DNA of 64,000 bases from Streptomyces sp. SLBN-118 (GCF_006715635.1 NZ_VFNP01000001.1:2170001-2234000), one strand, 5' to 3'; counted from the stretch's first letter, positions 46,844-56,997 are shown. Translations and numbers: made by a program. The notes: a model not told the origin generated them from the letters alone.

Positions 46844-47233
46844 ATGGACGACGGCGGCCACCCCTTCGACGTTTTCTCCAAGCAGTGCCCCTCACGCGGC
46901 ACTCTCGAGCACGTGACGGGCCGCTGGGGCAGCCTGACGATCGGGGCCCTGCACGAGGGGACCTTCCGCTTCAACGAACTGCGCCGGCGCATCGACGGTG
47001 TGAGCGAGAAGATGCTCTCCCAGACCCTTCATGCGCTGGAGCGCGACGGCCTGGTCCACCGGGAAGCACAGACCACCAATCCCCCGCGCGTGGACTATGA
47101 ACTCACCCCGCTGGGACGCGCCGTCGCCGAGCGGCTGCTCGGGCTGATCCACCTGATCGAGGGCCGGATGCCCGAGGTGCTTGCCGCCCGCGCGCGCTAC
47201 GACGAGGAGCGCGAAGGCCTCGGCGCCCGCTGA
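46844..47233 (+). CDS. HxlR-family transcriptional regulator
   Basis: The protein has 129 residues. The winged helix-turn-helix is typical: [60 protein letters not shown] and [11 protein letters not shown] lone cysteine near the N-terminus (SKQCPSRG, C15) is at the spot used by thiol-sensing HxlR proteins. It is divergent from the TIR gene, which makes that gene the likeliest target. Its 3' end overlaps mutM on the other strand by 37 bases. I use the ATG at 46844; a GTG at 46835 is an alternative. Confidence 0.9.
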   Translation: MDDGGHPFDVFSKQCPSRGTLEHVTGRWGSLTIGALHEGTFRFNELRRRIDGVSEKMLSQTLHALERDGLVHREAQTTNPPRVDYELTPLGRAVAERLLGLIHLIEGRMPEVLAARARYDEEREGLGAR

Positions 47234-48066
47234 CAGCGCGGGCAGAAATAGCTGGAACGATTCATCCAGGGACGGCGGCGCATGGGTGTGCCGCAGCGTC
47301 GGCAGGGCTCGTCCTCGCGGCCGTACGCATCCAACGACCGGTCGAAATAGCCCGATTCGCCGTTCACGTTCACATACAGGCTGTCGAAGCTGGTGCCGCC
47401 GACGGCCAGGGCCGCGTTCATCACGTCCCGTACATGACCGAGCAGTTCAGCCGCGCGGGGGCGCGTCAGGGTCGCGGTGGGGCGCTCGTAGTGGAGCCGG
47501 GCGCGCCACAGTGCCTCGTCCGCATAGATGTTCCCGACGCCGCTGATCAGCGACTGGTCGAGCAGCGCACGCTTGACCGTCGTCCGGCGCAGCCGCAGCG
47601 CCACAGGGAAGGCCGCGTCGTCGAAGGCCGGGTCCAGCGGATCGCGGGCGATGTGGGCGATCGCGTCCGGGAGCCCTTGAGGCGTGTTGTCGTGCAAGGA
47701 CAGACCCCCGAAGGTGCGCTGGTCGACAAAGCGCAGCTCGGTGCCGAGCCGGTCCTCGAAGCGGATCCGGATCCGCAGATGCTTCTCGTCGGCGGCGTCC
47801 TCGGGCTGTACGAGCAGCTGCCCGCTCATGCCGAGGTGGCCCAGGATCGATGTGTCGGTGTCTGCCAGTGGCAGCCAGAGGTACTTGCCGCGGCGGCGGG
47901 CGATCCCGACACTGTGGCCCTTGAGCCGGGCCGCGAAGTCCCCGGCGCCGGCCGGATGGCGGCGGACCGCACGCGGGTGCAGCACCTCGACCTCGGCGAT
48001 CGTCCGCCCGCTGACCCAGCGCTGGAGTCCGCGACGTACGACTTCGACCTCGGGCAGCTCGGGCAC
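47197..48066 (-). CDS. mutM: Formamidopyrimidine-DNA glycosylase (MutM/Fpg)
   Basis: Removes oxidised purines such as 8-oxoguanine. The protein has 289 residues from the GTG at 48066, which follows AAGGAG; translation begins [16 protein letters not shown], giving the catalytic proline right after the start. Conserved features are [12 protein letters not shown] and a C-terminal zinc finger: [13 protein letters not shown] plus [12 protein letters not shown]. The frame stays open upstream but with no similarity. It ends the DUF177-rpmF-rnc-mutM run and is 127 bases from rnc. Confidence 0.96.
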   Translation of the reverse strand: MPELPEVEVVRRGLQRWVSGRTIAEVEVLHPRAVRRHPAGAGDFAARLKGHSVGIARRRGKYLWLPLADTDTSILGHLGMSGQLLVQPEDAADEKHLRIRIRFEDRLGTELRFVDQRTFGGLSLHDNTPQGLPDAIAHIARDPLDPAFDDAAFPVALRLRRTTVKRALLDQSLISGVGNIYADEALWRARLHYERPTATLTRPRAAELLGHVRDVMNAALAVGGTSFDSLYVNVNGESGYFDRSLDAYGREDEPCRRCGTPMRRRPWMNRSSYFCPRCQRAPRPSRSSS

Positions 48067-48193
48067 AGGGCTCCTTCGGGCAACTCTCAGGGTGACGCCC
48101 GCAGCGTACCTCCGCGCCGGAGACGCAAAACCGCGAGGCCCCAGCGCTCCTGACGAGCGAGGGGCCCCGCGGTGAACTGCGGAAAGGGTGGAC

Positions 48194-49078
48194 TCAGGCC
48201 GAGGCCCGGTCCCCGGATTCCGAGGCCGAAGGGGCGTCGGCGGCCCCTTCGTCACCAGCAGCGGTCGCTTTGGCCTCCGCCTCGGCCCGGGCCTTGGCCC
48301 CGGCCTCGGCTTCGGCCTTCGCGGCAGCCGCGCGCTCGTCCGCGGCGGCACGGATCTCCCGCCATGCGGACTCCGCCGCCTGCTGCTCCGCTTCCTTCTT
48401 GCTGCGGCCGGTGCCGGTGCCGTACGAGACACCACCGACGCGGGCGGCAGCAGTGAAGGTCTTCTCGTGGTCCGGGCCGGTCTCGGTGACGAGATACTCC
48501 GGAACTCCGAGCCCCTCGGCGGCGGTGAGCTCCTGGAGACTGGTTTTCCAGTCCAGGCCCGCGCCCAGGTTCGAGGACTTCTCGATCAGCGGGTCGAAGA
48601 GCCGGTGCACCAGCTCCGAGGCCGCTTCGAGGCCCTGGTCGAGATAGACCGCACCGATCACCGCTTCAAGGGTGTCGGCGAGGATGGACGCCTTGTCCCG
48701 GCCTCCCGTGCCTTCTTCGCCCCGGCCGAGCCGGATGAAGAGGCCGAGTTCGAGGCCGCGGCCGACCTCCGCCAGCGCACGCGAATTGACCACCGCGGCC
48801 CGCAGTTTGGCCAGCTGGCCTTCGGGCAGGTCGGGGTGGGTGCGGTACAGCGTGTCGGTGACCACCAGGCCGAGCACCGAATCCCCAAGGAATTCGAGAC
48901 GCTCGTTGGTGGGCAGACCGCCGTTCTCGTACGCGTACGAACGGTGGGTCAGCGCACGCACCAGAAGGGCGGACTCGAGGTGATACCCGAGCCGCCCTTC
49001 CAGAAGCGTGTGGGACGAGGCTGCGTTGGCTGTGTTTACTGCGTCTGCCTGCTTCTTGGCATTGGACAGCTCAGACAT
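48194..49078 (-). CDS. rnc: Ribonuclease III
   Basis: Double-strand-specific RNase that processes rRNA and many mRNAs. In S. coelicolor the gene is also called absB, and mutants fail to make antibiotics. The protein has 294 residues from the ATG at 49078. The RIII signature is [18 protein letters not shown]; the second acidic pair lies in [13 protein letters not shown]. The double-strand RNA-binding domain follows ([20 protein letters not shown]). The last 50 residues are an Ala/Glu-rich tail. Confidence 0.97.
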   Translation of the reverse strand: MSELSNAKKQADAVNTANAASSHTLLEGRLGYHLESALLVRALTHRSYAYENGGLPTNERLEFLGDSVLGLVVTDTLYRTHPDLPEGQLAKLRAAVVNSRALAEVGRGLELGLFIRLGRGEEGTGGRDKASILADTLEAVIGAVYLDQGLEAASELVHRLFDPLIEKSSNLGAGLDWKTSLQELTAAEGLGVPEYLVTETGPDHEKTFTAAARVGGVSYGTGTGRSKKEAEQQAAESAWREIRAAADERAAAAKAEAEAGAKARAEAEAKATAAGDEGAADAPSASESGDRASA

Positions 49079-49097
49079 CGGGCCTCTCACCAGCCGC

Positions 49098-49271
49098 TCA
49101 GACCTCGAGGACCTGGCGCTTGTTGTAGGTGCCGCAGCTCGGGCACGCGATGTGCTGCTGCTTCGGCTCCTGGCAACGCTCACACGAAACCAGAGTGGGG
49201 ACCGCAGCCTTCCACTGCGACCGGCGGTGGCGCGTGTTGCTGCGCGACATCTTCCGCTTCGGAACAGCCAC
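49098..49271 (-). CDS. rpmF: 50S ribosomal protein L32
   Basis: The protein has 57 residues from the GTG at 49271 ([20 protein letters not shown]), behind AGGAGA. It has the zinc-binding pairs CERCQ and CPSC. It is two bases from the DUF177 gene, the usual bacterial pairing. The upstream in-frame extension is not coding. Confidence 0.96.
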   Translation of the reverse strand: MAVPKRKMSRSNTRHRRSQWKAAVPTLVSCERCQEPKQQHIACPSCGTYNKRQVLEV

Positions 49272-49273
49272 GG

Positions 49274-49879
49274 CTACTTCTCCTGCTTCTCGTCGACGCC
49301 CGCTTCGGCGCCGCCCATGTTGTCCTTCTCGCCGTCCTGAATGGTCTCGGCGAGTCCCTGCAGTGCCGCCCAACGAATGTCGACGGCGTCATGGTGGTGG
49401 TCCGGGTTCTCGTCCAGCCTGATCCCGCATTCGGGACACAGGCCGGCACACGTTTCCCGGCACACCGGCTGCATCGGCAGTGCGAGCACCACCGCATCAC
49501 GCAGCACGGACTCGAGGTCGAACATGCCGTCCTCGAGAAAGAGCCTGTCCTCGTCCTCGGCGTCGTCGACCGGCTCCGCAGTGCGACTGCGGCCCCGGTC
49601 ATCGGCGTCGGGGTACGAAAACATCTCCTGGAAGTCCGCCGCGACCTCTTGGCTCAGCGGCTCCAGACACCTTACGCACTCCCCTTTGGCCGATGCACGG
49701 GCGGTGCCTGTGACAAGCACACCTTCCATGACCGACTCCAGACGGAGTCCGAGTTCCACGGGCGCGCCTTCCGGCACGCCGATGACCCCTTCGATACCGA
49801 AGTCCCTGGGGGCATCGACCGAGCGGGTCAGCCGCTGGAGGGCACCAGGACGCCGCCCCAGCTCGTGTGTGTCGAACAC
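49274..49879 (-). CDS. DUF177/YceD family protein
   Basis: The protein has about 201 residues, with two cysteine pairs: [10 protein letters not shown] and CAGLCPECG. YceD sits beside rpmF in most bacteria and has been linked to 23S rRNA processing. The GTG at 49879 gives [19 protein letters not shown]. Eleven codons upstream (CTG at 49912, reading L-STRLDHRNPL) the sequence still fits the family as I recall it, so the true start may be there. A further ATG, GTG or TTG start is not evident. Confidence 0.85.
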   Translation of the reverse strand: MFDTHELGRRPGALQRLTRSVDAPRDFGIEGVIGVPEGAPVELGLRLESVMEGVLVTGTARASAKGECVRCLEPLSQEVAADFQEMFSYPDADDRGRSRTAEPVDDAEDEDRLFLEDGMFDLESVLRDAVVLALPMQPVCRETCAGLCPECGIRLDENPDHHHDAVDIRWAALQGLAETIQDGEKDNMGGAEAGVDEKQEK

Positions 49880-50051
49880 GAGGGGGTTGCGGTGGTCGAG
49901 GCGCGTGCTCAGGACTTTTCCTGCTTTCGGGTCGTGGGGAGGGGCCGTCCCGGCTTCTGGGTGCGAAGCGGGCAGCCGTGATCGCGGAGCTACGCGCGAC
50001 CGAAGAGCCAGGATACTGGACGGGCCGCCGTAGACCCAATCCGCGCCTTCG

Positions 50052-50081
50052 AGGTCCTGTCCGGTCGACCGGACAGGACCT
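50052..50081 (-). terminator. 30-base perfect palindrome at the end of the DivIVA-like gene
   Basis: AGGTCCTGTCCGGTC and its exact complement run without a loop from 50052 to 50081. The palindrome takes in the last base or two of the stop codon (TAG, 50080-50082). No T run follows, but the stem is long enough to end transcription. Confidence 0.7.
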
Positions 50082-51153
50082 AGCGCCCCTGCTCGTACCG
50101 GCGCAGCCGGTCCAGGTCGATCATGCCGGTGTCGAACAGGCTGGTCTCGTCGAGGGCGGCGCCCTGCTGCTGGACCTGCTGCTGCGGCTGGTGCTGGACC
50201 TGCTGCTGATACGCGTACGGGTCCTGCTGGGCGTACTGCTGCTGGTCGTAGCCCTGCTGCTGGTACGCGGCGTACGGATCGGACTGGTAGCCGGCGTACG
50301 CGTCCTGCGGCTGTCCCCCGTAGCCCGACGCGCCCCCGGCGTACGGATCGGGCTGGGCCGGGACCTGGGGCTGCTGCTCGGCCACGGGCTGGTACTGGTG
50401 CTGGGGCTGCGCCTGCGGCTCGGGCTCGGCCAGCTCCGCGAGCCCGGCCAGATAGTCGGCGTCGCTGGCATGCTGCCGGCCGCCCGCCGCATCCTGGGCG
50501 GCCATGTGCTCGCCCAGGGCGTCACTGGCGGTCCGGCCGTGCAGCTTCTGGCGGCCGCGGCCGACCGCGTCGAGCGTCTTGGAGAGCACGGCCTCGAAGG
50601 CACCCAGCTTGGTGTCCACGTACTCGTCGGCACGCTGGATCAGGGTCTGCGGGTCCGCGCTGTACTCGGGGGCGTCCTCGTCCGCGTAGCCCTGCTCGTC
50701 CAGGCCCGGGCCGCGGCCGAGCAGCTTCTCGCGGCCACGGTCGACGGAGCCGATGGTCTTGGTGAGGACGACCTCGAAGTTGGCGAGCTTGGAGTCGACG
50801 TAGTCGTCGGCCTCGGCACGGATCTCCTCGGCCTCCCGGCGGGCCTCCGCGAGGATGCGGTCGGCCTCCTCCTGGGACCGGCGGGCGACCTGGGTGTCCG
50901 AGATCAGTGAGCCGCGCTCGGCATGGGCGGTCTCGATGATCCGCTCGGCCTCCTGGCGGGCATGCTCGACCATCTGCTCACGGCCGCCGATCAGCTCCTG
51001 GGCCTGGGCCAGGGAACCCGGCAGGGCCTGACGGACCTCTTCGAGCATGGCGAGCAGCTCGGCGCGGTTGACCACGCAGGAGGCCGACATGGGCATGGAC
51101 CGGGCGCTGCCGACCGCATCGACGATCTCGTCGAGCTTCTTCTGGACGTCCAC
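50080..51153 (-). CDS. DivIVA-like coiled-coil protein with Gln/Tyr-rich tail
   Basis: The protein has 357 residues from a GTG at 51153 (V-DVQKKLDEIVDAVGSARS). The first 200 residues are mostly charged helix of the DivIVA/ATP-synthase-b-like type (RQEAERIIETAHAERGSLIS; ADRILAEARREAEEIRAEAD). A similar module occurs twice: DDYVDSKLANFEVVLTKTI and DEYVDTKLGAFEAVLSKTLD. Residues 240 onward are rich in Gln, Tyr, Ala and Pro. The function is unknown; polar or membrane-edge scaffolding is an inference from the family. A short hydrophobic segment is absent. Confidence 0.75.
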   Translation of the reverse strand: MDVQKKLDEIVDAVGSARSMPMSASCVVNRAELLAMLEEVRQALPGSLAQAQELIGGREQMVEHARQEAERIIETAHAERGSLISDTQVARRSQEEADRILAEARREAEEIRAEADDYVDSKLANFEVVLTKTIGSVDRGREKLLGRGPGLDEQGYADEDAPEYSADPQTLIQRADEYVDTKLGAFEAVLSKTLDAVGRGRQKLHGRTASDALGEHMAAQDAAGGRQHASDADYLAGLAELAEPEPQAQPQHQYQPVAEQQPQVPAQPDPYAGGASGYGGQPQDAYAGYQSDPYAAYQQQGYDQQQYAQQDPYAYQQQVQHQPQQQVQQQGAALDETSLFDTGMIDLDRLRRYEQGR

Positions 51154-51248
51154 CGTGCTTCGCCACTCTCTGCCTGATATGAGACGGACGGGACGACTGT
51201 ACGGGCAGTCGGCGCCCGCCCGACACCGGGTGACGAACTGTCAGTTCG

Positions 51249-51758
51249 TCACTTCTCGGCCAGGCGACGGGTCAGGGCCTCGTTGACGACCGGAGGCAGC
51301 AGATGGGAGACGTCACCGCCCCAGGCGGCGACCTCCTTGACGAGGCTGGAGGACAGGAAGCTGTAGGTGGGGTTGGTCGGGACGAAGAGGGTCTCGACGC
51401 CCGAGAGGCCGTTGTTCATCTGGGCCATCTGCAGCTCGTAGTCGAAGTCGCTGACCGCGCGCAGTCCCTTGACGATGGCCGGGATGTCGCGCTGCTTGCA
51501 GAAGTCGACGAGAAGGCCGTGGTGGGACTCCACGACGACGTTCCCGTACTCGCTGGTGACCTGGCGGATCATGTCCATCCGCTCTCCGACCGTGAACAGT
51601 CCCTGCTTGGACTGGTTGATCATCACCGCGACATGTACGACGTCGTACAGCTTGGAGGCGCGGGCAATGATGTCGAGGTGCCCATTGGTGATGGGGTCGA
51701 ATGACCCCGGACAGACTGCGCGGCGCAACTGAAGTCCCTCGCTCTCCGAACCGGTCAT
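51249..51758 (-). CDS. coaD: Phosphopantetheine adenylyltransferase
   Basis: Fourth step of coenzyme A synthesis. The protein has 169 residues. The nucleotidyltransferase motif is [20 protein letters not shown] near residue 20, and the second conserved block is [18 protein letters not shown]. The ATG at 51758 overlaps the rsmD stop by four bases (ATGA). A shorter start at the family's usual MRRAVCPGS position would lack a start codon here, so the ATGA start is preferred. Confidence 0.96.
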   Translation of the reverse strand: MTGSESEGLQLRRAVCPGSFDPITNGHLDIIARASKLYDVVHVAVMINQSKQGLFTVGERMDMIRQVTSEYGNVVVESHHGLLVDFCKQRDIPAIVKGLRAVSDFDYELQMAQMNNGLSGVETLFVPTNPTYSFLSSSLVKEVAAWGGDVSHLLPPVVNEALTRRLAEK

Positions 51759-52339
51759 CGTGCGTCTTCGCACGTAGAGGCGGCGCGACCGTACCAAAGC
51801 GTGCCCTCGCCGTAGCGACGGGCCCGCAGTGGCTCGAAGCCCTGCGGCCAGACGAATTCGCCGCCTCTGGTGCTGCGCTCCACGGTGGCGAGCGCATCGT
51901 CCGCGAGCCAGCCCTGGCGACGGAGTGTGAGCAGAATCTCCCGAAGATCGTCATCGGTGACGGCGTACGGCGGGTCGAGGAAGACGACGTCGTACGGGAG
52001 CTCGGGCGCCGGTCCCGTCACGATCTGTTCCGCTTTGCCGGTACGGACTTCGGCACCGGGCAGTCCGAGCGCGCGGACGTTCTCCCGGACGATGCGGGCG
52101 GCGCGGTTGTCCGCCTCGACCAGGAGGGCGTGGGACGCGCCCCGGGACAGTGCCTCCAGGCCGACGGCGCCGGAGCCCGCGTACAGATCGGCGACACGGA
52201 TGCCGCCGAGCGTGCCGAGGAGGGACTCCCAGCTGGAGAAGAGCCCCTCGCGAGCGCGGTCGGATGTGGGGCGGGTGCCGGTGCCGGGCGGGACGGCGAT
52301 ACGGCGCCCGCCGGCCGCGCCGGCGATCACGCGGGTCAT
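51755..52339 (-). CDS. rsmD: 16S rRNA (guanine-966-N2)-methyltransferase RsmD
   Basis: The protein has 194 residues. Motif I is [20 protein letters not shown] and the catalytic motif is [11 protein letters not shown], with DPPY as in the N2-guanine group. It starts [19 protein letters not shown], the usual family N-terminus. It is coupled to coaD by an ATGA overlap. Confidence 0.95.
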   Translation of the reverse strand: MTRVIAGAAGGRRIAVPPGTGTRPTSDRAREGLFSSWESLLGTLGGIRVADLYAGSGAVGLEALSRGASHALLVEADNRAARIVRENVRALGLPGAEVRTGKAEQIVTGPAPELPYDVVFLDPPYAVTDDDLREILLTLRRQGWLADDALATVERSTRGGEFVWPQGFEPLRARRYGEGTLWYGRAASTCEDAR

Positions 52340-52660
52340 CTGAGTCTGGTCCTTAAAGGCGGAGGCGGATGAGGCTTGAGGCTGCTGAGCGGAGCGCCGA
52401 GCTGCGGTGCTTGGCGGATGTGCTTAAACGATAGGCCGTCGCAGGGATTCGGTCCCCTCAGGCTGGGAGCCTCCGTATCAGTCCTCGGTCCGGTCGAGGC
52501 GGCGGGCACGGTCGTCCGCTCCCGGGCGAAGGCCGTTCCCGAGCCGGCGCGAACCGATGCGTGACGGTGAATGCCCCTCAGCGCATGACCGGCTGCACAT
52601 GACCGGCTGCACATGACCGGCTGCACATCCGGTCAGCCAATGGCAGACGGCGAATCCCCG
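52340..52660. other. Gene-free stretch between recG and rsmD
   Basis: This is the downstream end of recG and the upstream region of rsmD. The only structure seen is a triple 14-base repeat at 52584-52625. No convincing gene, terminator or promoter is seen. Confidence 0.6.
52584..52625. repeat. Three-copy 14-base tandem repeat
   Basis: ATGACCGGCTGCAC three times in a row, identical copies, 36 bases from the recG stop. Confidence 0.95.
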
Positions 52661-54847
52661 TCAGCCCTTGTCGAGGTACTGCTCCCGCTCCGTGTCGACC
52701 AACGCGTCCAGCGCCGTACGCAGCTCCGGCAGATGCTCGAGATCCGGATCCGCGGAGACGATCGCGACGGCCTCCTCCCGGGCCGCCGCGATGGTCTCCT
52801 CGTCGTCGATGACCGTGAGCATCCGCAGCGAGGAGCGCACACCGGACTGGGCCTGGCCGAGCACATCGCCCTCACGGCGCTGTTCGAGGTCGATACGGGA
52901 AAGCTCGAAGCCGTCCAGCGTGGAGGCGACCGCGCCGAGCCGGGCGCGGGCGGGTGCGGCCTCGGGCATGTCGGTGACCAGCAGACACAGCCCGGGGGCC
53001 GAGCCACGGCCGACCCGGCCGCGCAGCTGGTGCAGCTGCGACACCCCGAAACGGTCCGCGTCCATGATCACCATCGCGGTGGCGTTGGGAACATTGACGC
53101 CGACCTCGATGACGGTGGTGGCGACCAGGACATCGACATCGCCCGCGGCGAAGCGGCGCATGACGTCGTCCTTGTCGTCGGGCTGCATCCGGCCGTGCAG
53201 GACTTCCACCCGCAGGCCCTTCAGCGGGCCCGCCGCAAGCTGGCCGGCGATCTCGATCACGGCCAGCGGAGGGCGCTTCTCGGCCTCGTCCTCCACGGAC
53301 TTCTTCCTCGGCTCCTCCTCTTCGTCACCGATGCGGGGGCACACCACATACGCCTGATGGCCACTCTGGACTTCTTCGCGCACCCGCTCCCAGGCCCGCG
53401 CGAGGAAGTGCGGCTTGTCCTGGGCGGGGACCACATGGCTGGCGATCGGCGAACGCCCGGCCGGCAGCTGGTCCAGGACCGAGGTCTCCAGGTCGCCGAA
53501 GACCGTCATCGCGACCGTACGCGGAATGGGGGTGGCCGTCATGACCAGCAGATGCGGCGGCTGCCTGCCCTTGGAACGCAGGGCGTCGCGCTGCTCCACG
53601 CCGAAGCGGTGCTGCTCGTCGACGACCACCAGCCCCAGATCGTGGAACTGCACCCTGTCCTCGATCAGCGCATGCGTTCCGATCACGATCCCGGCCTCGC
53701 CGGTCACCAGATCGAGCAGCGCCTGCCTGCGCGCGGCGGCGCCCATCGAGCCGGTCAGCAGCACCACCCTGGTCGCGTGCTCGGCGCCGCCGAGCATCCC
53801 TCCCTCGGCGAGCTCGCCCATCATCTCGATGATCGAGCGGTGGTGCTGCTGGGCGAGGACTTCGGTGGGCGCGAGCATGGCCGCCTGCCCGCCCGCGTCG
53901 ACGACGGTGAGCATCGCCCGCAGGGCCACCATGGTCTTGCCCGATCCGACCTCTCCCTGGAGCAGGCGGTGCATGGGGTGCTCCGTCGCCAGGTCGTCGA
54001 AGATCTCCTTGGTGACCTTCTGCTGGCCCTCGGTCAGGGTGAAGGGCAGCTTGGCGTCGAAGGCGTCGAGCAGCCCGTCCGGCCGTGGTGTGCGGGCCAC
54101 GGCGGGCAGTTGGGTGTCGGCGTACCGGCGGCGGGCGAGGGCGACCTGGAGGACGAAGGCCTCGTCCCACTTCAGGCGGTCGCGTGCGACGGCGATGTCC
54201 GCCTTGGTGTGCGGCCGGTGGATCTTCAACAGGGCCTCGGGGAGCGGAACGAGGTCGCGTCCTTCACGCAGTGCCTCCGGCAGGGGGTCGACGGCCTCCC
54301 GGGCTCTGGGCAGTGCGGCGTCGAGGGCCTTGGCGATCTTCCAGGACTCCAGCTTCGTGGTGGCCGGATAGATCGGGATGAGTGCTCCGGCCCAGGAGTC
54401 GACGGCCTCGTCGCTGTCTCCGTGGAGCAGTTCGTACGCGGGGTGGGCGAGCTGCAGCTTGCGGTTGAAGACCGACACCTTGCCGGCGAACATCGCGCGG
54501 GTGCCCGGCAGAAGGTCCTTGTGGGGCTTGTGAACGCCCTTGCCGAAGAAGACCAGTTGCAGTTGACCGCTGCCGTCCGTGATGACGACCTCCAGGCGCT
54601 GGCCCCGGCCCTTGGAGCCGCTGAAGGTGAGCACGCGGGCGCTCGCCACCTGGGCGACCACGGTGACGTGCTCGTCCAGCGGCAGGTCGGACAGGTGCGT
54701 GAGCTCGCCCCGCTCCGCGTACCTGCGCGGGTAGTGGTGGAGCAGATCGCCGAGGGTGTGCAGGTCCAGATGCTCGGCCATCACCTTGGCGGTGGCGGCT
54801 CCGAGCGTCTTCTTCAGAGGTTCGTCGAGCGCGGACACGCGATCCAT
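52661..54847 (-). CDS. recG: ATP-dependent DNA helicase RecG
   Basis: Branch-migrates and reverses stalled replication forks. The protein has 728 residues from the ATG at 54847 (MDRVSALDEPLKKTLGAATA). An N-terminal OB-like wedge domain is followed by the helicase core: Walker A LLQGEVGSGKTMVALRAML, motif II VVVDEQHRFGV and motif VI QLRGRVGRGSAPGLCLLV. The TATPIPRT motif is also present. The frame is open further upstream with no family similarity. Confidence 0.97.
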   Translation of the reverse strand: MDRVSALDEPLKKTLGAATAKVMAEHLDLHTLGDLLHHYPRRYAERGELTHLSDLPLDEHVTVVAQVASARVLTFSGSKGRGQRLEVVITDGSGQLQLVFFGKGVHKPHKDLLPGTRAMFAGKVSVFNRKLQLAHPAYELLHGDSDEAVDSWAGALIPIYPATTKLESWKIAKALDAALPRAREAVDPLPEALREGRDLVPLPEALLKIHRPHTKADIAVARDRLKWDEAFVLQVALARRRYADTQLPAVARTPRPDGLLDAFDAKLPFTLTEGQQKVTKEIFDDLATEHPMHRLLQGEVGSGKTMVALRAMLTVVDAGGQAAMLAPTEVLAQQHHRSIIEMMGELAEGGMLGGAEHATRVVLLTGSMGAAARRQALLDLVTGEAGIVIGTHALIEDRVQFHDLGLVVVDEQHRFGVEQRDALRSKGRQPPHLLVMTATPIPRTVAMTVFGDLETSVLDQLPAGRSPIASHVVPAQDKPHFLARAWERVREEVQSGHQAYVVCPRIGDEEEEPRKKSVEDEAEKRPPLAVIEIAGQLAAGPLKGLRVEVLHGRMQPDDKDDVMRRFAAGDVDVLVATTVIEVGVNVPNATAMVIMDADRFGVSQLHQLRGRVGRGSAPGLCLLVTDMPEAAPARARLGAVASTLDGFELSRIDLEQRREGDVLGQAQSGVRSSLRMLTVIDDEETIAAAREEAVAIVSADPDLEHLPELRTALDALVDTEREQYLDKG

Positions 54848-54954
54848 TGCACACCACAGCACTGACAGACGTCGTGCACCTGTGGATAGCCGCTGGTCAC
54901 AGCGGTGCCGCGAGCGCGGCACAGGTCCCCGCGCCGGCCGGGCGGCACCGCCTC

Positions 54955-56556
54955 CTACTCCACCCCGATCAGCAGCGGGGACGCCCCCCGGCCGCCCAGG
55001 TAGACCACCGTGTCCACCGCCAAGTGGCCTTCCCGCACATGCCGTTCCAGGCGCTCGGCCACCGCGTCCCCGTCCGGTACGTCGTCGCCCAGGATCAGCG
55101 TCACCAGTTCGCCGCCCGCCGCCAGCATCCTGTCCAGGACCGCTTCCGCCGTGCCCGGCAGGTCCGCGCCGATCACCGCCACGTCGCCGTCGATCAGGCC
55201 CAGGACGTCACCGGCCTGGCACACGCCCGCCGTCGTCCACGACTGCCGTTCCGCCACGGCCAGTTCGGCATGGCGGGTCGCCCCCGCCGCCGCCGTCATC
55301 GCGACGACGTCCTCGTCGAAACGGCGGTCAGGCTCGTGGACGGCGAGCGCCGCGATGCCCTGAACCGCGGCGCGGGTGGGGACGAGGGCGACCCGTACGC
55401 CCTCCGTACGGGCCTGTTCTGCGGCCGCCGCCGCGGTGTGCCGCAGCTCCGGCGAGTTCGGCAGCAGGACGACCTCGCGGGCATGCGCGCGCCGGATCGC
55501 GTCGACCAGTTCGCCGCTGGCCGGCGGCTCCCCGGGGCGCGCAAGCACAGTCGTCGCGCCCGCCTCGGCGCACAGGTCCGCCAGGCCCTCCCCGGGGACA
55601 ACCACGACGACCGCCCGCTGCACCTGCTCGCGCGACATCTCCGCGGCGGAGTCGAAGTGGGTGATCCGGATCCGGTACGGCCGCCCGGCCTCGACGCCCG
55701 CCTCCACCGCGGCGCCCGCGTCATCGACGTGCACATGCACGTTCCACAGCCCGTCGCCGCCGACGACGACCAGCGAGTCGCCGAGCCCGTCCAGCCGGGT
55801 GCGCAGCCGGGCCACGGCCGCGTCCTCGGCCTCCAGGAGGTAGATCACCTCGAACGCCGGCCCTCCGTCCGCACACGGTTCGCCGCCTCCCTCCGCGACG
55901 GCCACCATCGCAGCGGGGTGTACATGCGTGGGCCCCGGCGCGGCCGGGACCTCCCCCGTCACCGCCTCCACGAGCGCGCCCAGCACCGCCAGCAGCCCGC
56001 GCCCGCCCGCGTCCACGACCCCCGCGCGGTCCAGCACGGCAAGCTGCCCCGGCGTCGCGTCCAGCGCGGCTCGCGCTCCCTCGTAGGCGGCGCGCACGGG
56101 ATCGTCCGGTGAGGACTCCGCGGCGCGGGCCGCAGCAGCCGCAACCGTCAGGATCGTGCCCTCGACGGGATGCGCGACCGCCTCGCGCGCCAGAGCAGCC
56201 GCCCGGCGCATCGCGTCGGCGATGTGGTCTCCGGCCCCGAGCCGTTCCGCCATGCCCCGCAGCAACTGCGCCAGGATCGTCCCGGAGTTCCCCCGGGCGC
56301 CTATCAGCGCGCCATGGGCCATCGCCCGGACCACATCGGCGGGCCGGGGGGCCGAGCCTTCGGTCTCGTGCGCGGAGAAGACCGCCTCCACGGCCCGGGC
56401 CGCGGACTCGACAGTCAGATACAGATTCGTGCCGGTGTCCCCGTCCGCGACCGGGTAGACGTTGATCGCGTCGATCTCCTCGCGCTCCCGGCCCAGCGCT
56501 TCCAGTGCCAGTGAGCACCAGGTGCGTACCGCTGTGGCGTCGAGGGTCTGCGGCAC
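54955..56556 (-). CDS. FakA-like protein (DhaL domain plus DegV-like C-terminus)
   Basis: The protein has 533 residues from the GTG at 56556, eight bases after AAGGAGG. The N-terminal DhaL nucleotide-binding domain shows NVYPVADGDTGTNLYLTV near residue 32 and IGARGNSGTILAQLLRG near 85. The rest fits the C-terminal part of the FakA/YloV family. In Firmicutes FakA phosphorylates fatty acids held by FakB. Here the fatty acid role is inferred; older annotation calls such proteins dihydroxyacetone kinases. It is divergent from rpmB. Confidence 0.85.
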   Translation of the reverse strand: MPQTLDATAVRTWCSLALEALGREREEIDAINVYPVADGDTGTNLYLTVESAARAVEAVFSAHETEGSAPRPADVVRAMAHGALIGARGNSGTILAQLLRGMAERLGAGDHIADAMRRAAALAREAVAHPVEGTILTVAAAAARAAESSPDDPVRAAYEGARAALDATPGQLAVLDRAGVVDAGGRGLLAVLGALVEAVTGEVPAAPGPTHVHPAAMVAVAEGGGEPCADGGPAFEVIYLLEAEDAAVARLRTRLDGLGDSLVVVGGDGLWNVHVHVDDAGAAVEAGVEAGRPYRIRITHFDSAAEMSREQVQRAVVVVVPGEGLADLCAEAGATTVLARPGEPPASGELVDAIRRAHAREVVLLPNSPELRHTAAAAAEQARTEGVRVALVPTRAAVQGIAALAVHEPDRRFDEDVVAMTAAAGATRHAELAVAERQSWTTAGVCQAGDVLGLIDGDVAVIGADLPGTAEAVLDRMLAAGGELVTLILGDDVPDGDAVAERLERHVREGHLAVDTVVYLGGRGASPLLIGVE

Positions 56557-56811
56557 CTGGTGATCCTCCTTGAGCGGCCGGAAGGGCCCTGAGCAGCGGG
56601 TTGCACCGCAGGGTAGACCCCAGGTGGGAGCGGGGTCCGGGCCGGGGGCGGGAGAAGCCATGGTAGTTTCGTATCTCGGACGCAGTCGTTGTATGCTGCT
56701 CCGGTTGCCCGATGAGAGTCGGGCCATTCCCCCGGCAAAGCCACCAATCAGATCACTGATCCGGCGCGCCGGAATTCACTGTAAGTGCATCTGAAGTCTT
56801 TGGAGTGACCC

Positions 56812-56997
56812 GTGGCTGCCAACTGCGACGTCTGCGGCAAGGGGCCGGGCTTCGGCAACAACATTTCGCACTCGCACCGCCGTACGTCCCGTCGCTGGAA
56901 CCCGAACATCCAGCGTGTGCGTGCCGTGGTCGGTCGGACGCCGAAGCGGCTCAACGTCTGCACCTCGTGCATCAAGGCCGGCAAGGTCTCGCGCTAA
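56812..56997 (+). CDS. rpmB: 50S ribosomal protein L28
   Basis: The protein has 61 residues from the GTG at 56812 ([20 protein letters not shown]), after TGGAGTG. Zinc-binding cysteines are present as CDVCG and CTSC, so this is the C-plus form. A small hairpin (GCCCGA / TCGGGC, 56707-56724) lies in its leader. A strong terminator follows the stop. Confidence 0.96.
   Translation: MAANCDVCGKGPGFGNNISHSHRRTSRRWNPNIQRVRAVVGRTPKRLNVCTSCIKAGKVSR

Noticed and set aside
55010..56112. Several plus-strand frames over the FakA-like gene
   Set aside because: All antisense to a gene with a strong ribosome site and clear DhaL motifs; no start context.
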